Shown: piece by piece, positions 63,245 to 64,000 of the stretch
Numbering within the stretch: position 1 is the stretch's first letter
How the letters are laid out: each line of letters begins with the position of its first letter
Assembly (NCBI RefSeq): GCF_000257645.1
Contig: NZ_AJHJ01000015.1
Coordinates: 1 to 64,000, forward strand
Direction of reading: 5' to 3'
From: Serratia sp. M24T3
GTDB taxonomy: Bacteria > Pseudomonadota > Gammaproteobacteria > Enterobacterales > Enterobacteriaceae
Length of the DNA: 64,000 bases
The notes under the pieces: generated by a model
Seen by the model: only the letters and a program-made list of their open reading frames with translations
What the model was told of the DNA's origin: nothing
The model's database searches: none
Made by a program: the position numbers and the translations under genes

Positions 63245-64000
63245 ATGAATCGCAAACTGCTTGAGTATTACAATCGCGAGCTTTCCTATCTGCGCGAAAT
63301 GGGTGCCGAGTTTGCCGAACGCAATCCTAAAGTGGCTGGCAGGCTGGGCATGCACGGTATTGAAGTTGCCGACCCCTATGTAGAAAGATTAATGGAGGGA
63401 TTTGCCTTCCTGACCTCGCGCGTACAGCTGAAAATGGACGCCGAGTTTCCACGCTTTTCCCAGCGCCTGCTGGAAATGATTTACCCCAATTATCTGGCCC
63501 CCACGCCTTCGATGGCGATCATTGAACTTCAGCCAGATAAAACCAAAGGCAACATTAACAGCGGATTTCTCATTCCTCGTGGCACGATGATTGAAAACCA
63601 GAGCATGAAACGCCGCGGCATTACCTGTAAATATCAGACGGCGCACGATGTCACGCTGCTGCCGCTGAAAATCAGCCAGGTGGAGCTGGGCGGTATTCCG
63701 GCCGATATTCCGCTGCCCTCGTCAGAGTTACAGAGTCGCGGCGCGGTGAGTGCCTTGCGTATCCGCGTCGAAAGCGAGGGCGACGTGCCGTTGAATCGCA
63801 TGGCCTTCGACAAGCTGACCTTTCATCTCAGCGCGGCGGATGGTCCGGCGTTAGGTCTGCTGGAATTACTGATGCAGCACAGTGTCGGCGTGGTTTGCCA
63901 GACTTCGTCTCCCGACGGCAGCTATCGTTTATTGCCCGATAACGCGCTGCGTCAGGAAGGGTTTGACGCCGAGCAGGCGCTGTTGCCGGAAGATTTACGC
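63245..64000 (+). CDS. tssF: T6SS baseplate protein TssF (3' partial)
   Basis: The frame opens at ATG 63245 and is still open at the window end (252 codons). NRKLLEYYNRELSYLREMG, EFAERNPKVAGRLGM and PRFSQRLLEMIYPNYLAPTPSM are hallmark TssF motifs. TssF pairs with TssG and TssE in baseplate wedges. The remainder and presumably tssG, clpV and ppkA lie downstream. Confidence 0.94.
   Translation, partial: MNRKLLEYYNRELSYLREMGAEFAERNPKVAGRLGMHGIEVADPYVERLMEGFAFLTSRVQLKMDAEFPRFSQRLLEMIYPNYLAPTPSMAIIELQPDKTKGNINSGFLIPRGTMIENQSMKRRGITCKYQTAHDVTLLPLKISQVELGGIPADIPLPSSELQSRGAVSALRIRVESEGDVPLNRMAFDKLTFHLSAADGPALGLLELLMQHSVGVVCQTSSPDGSYRLLPDNALRQEGFDAEQALLPEDLR

Overview
The window is chromosomal DNA of a gammaproteobacterium of the order Enterobacterales. 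Near-full-length orthologues of lsrK, nac, otsBA, treF and yncE, two tRNA-Asn genes with strong sigma70 promoters, and a complete-looking enterobacterial type VI secretion (T6SS) operon all point there. A Yersiniaceae-type genus (Serratia, Rahnella, Ewingella or Rouxiella) is plausible, but that is inference. Base composition is moderate to high in GC except for clear AT-rich patches at about 14.6-16.3 kb and 38.3-39.0 kb.

Region by region: 0-2.7 kb holds the 3' part of lsrK converging on nac, which has a convincing sigma54 promoter and an NtrC-like site. 2.7-14.1 kb is a catabolic and transport cluster: a short-chain dehydrogenase, a GntR regulator with two winged-helix domains, a polar amino acid ABC transporter, an M20 amidohydrolase, an enolase-superfamily enzyme, a metal-ligand-less M24 (creatinase-like) hydrolase, a DapA-like aldolase, a class I glutamine amidotransferase and an aminotransferase. 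The substrate is not evident; a nitrogen-containing small molecule is likely. 14.2-19.4 kb is a decayed genomic island at tRNA-Asn. Two roughly 280-bp repeats, each with a full tRNA-Asn, promoter and terminator, bracket a foreign glycosyltransferase (toxin or effector type) and a Tat-exported amidohydrolase. After the second repeat a P4-type integrase is truncated and fused in frame to the catalytic tail of a DUF2778 (Tlde1-type L,D-transpeptidase) T6SS effector, followed by a probable immunity gene.

19.7-26.8 kb has a stand-alone RibD-type deaminase and an RND efflux system (pump, adaptor, TetR, outer-membrane channel). Matching 24-bp operators lie in both promoter regions of the efflux locus. 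27.0-28.7 kb is a ThDP-dependent decarboxylase of the benzoylformate decarboxylase type. 29.2-33.4 kb is trehalose synthesis and breakdown (otsB, otsA, treF). 33.7-37.0 kb carries an Asp/Asn beta-hydroxylase, a Fur-box-preceded yncE and a dienelactone hydrolase.

37.1 kb to the end is T6SS. A divergent candidate effector-immunity pair sits beside a VgrG with a 29-triplet collagen-like tail. Then come a DUF2169/pentapeptide-repeat adaptor, a second pentapeptide-repeat protein, DUF3540, a DUF4150 PAAR-like tip, a lipoprotein, and the core operon tssJ-tssK-tssL-tssM-tagF-tssA-tssB-tssC-hcp-tagH-pppA-(unknown periplasmic protein)-tagJ-tssE-tssF. The window ends inside tssF. TagH (FHA), PppA and TagF suggest control by threonine phosphorylation, with the kinase and ClpV presumably outside the window. 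The spike module and its neighbouring effector candidates are the most novel part of the window.
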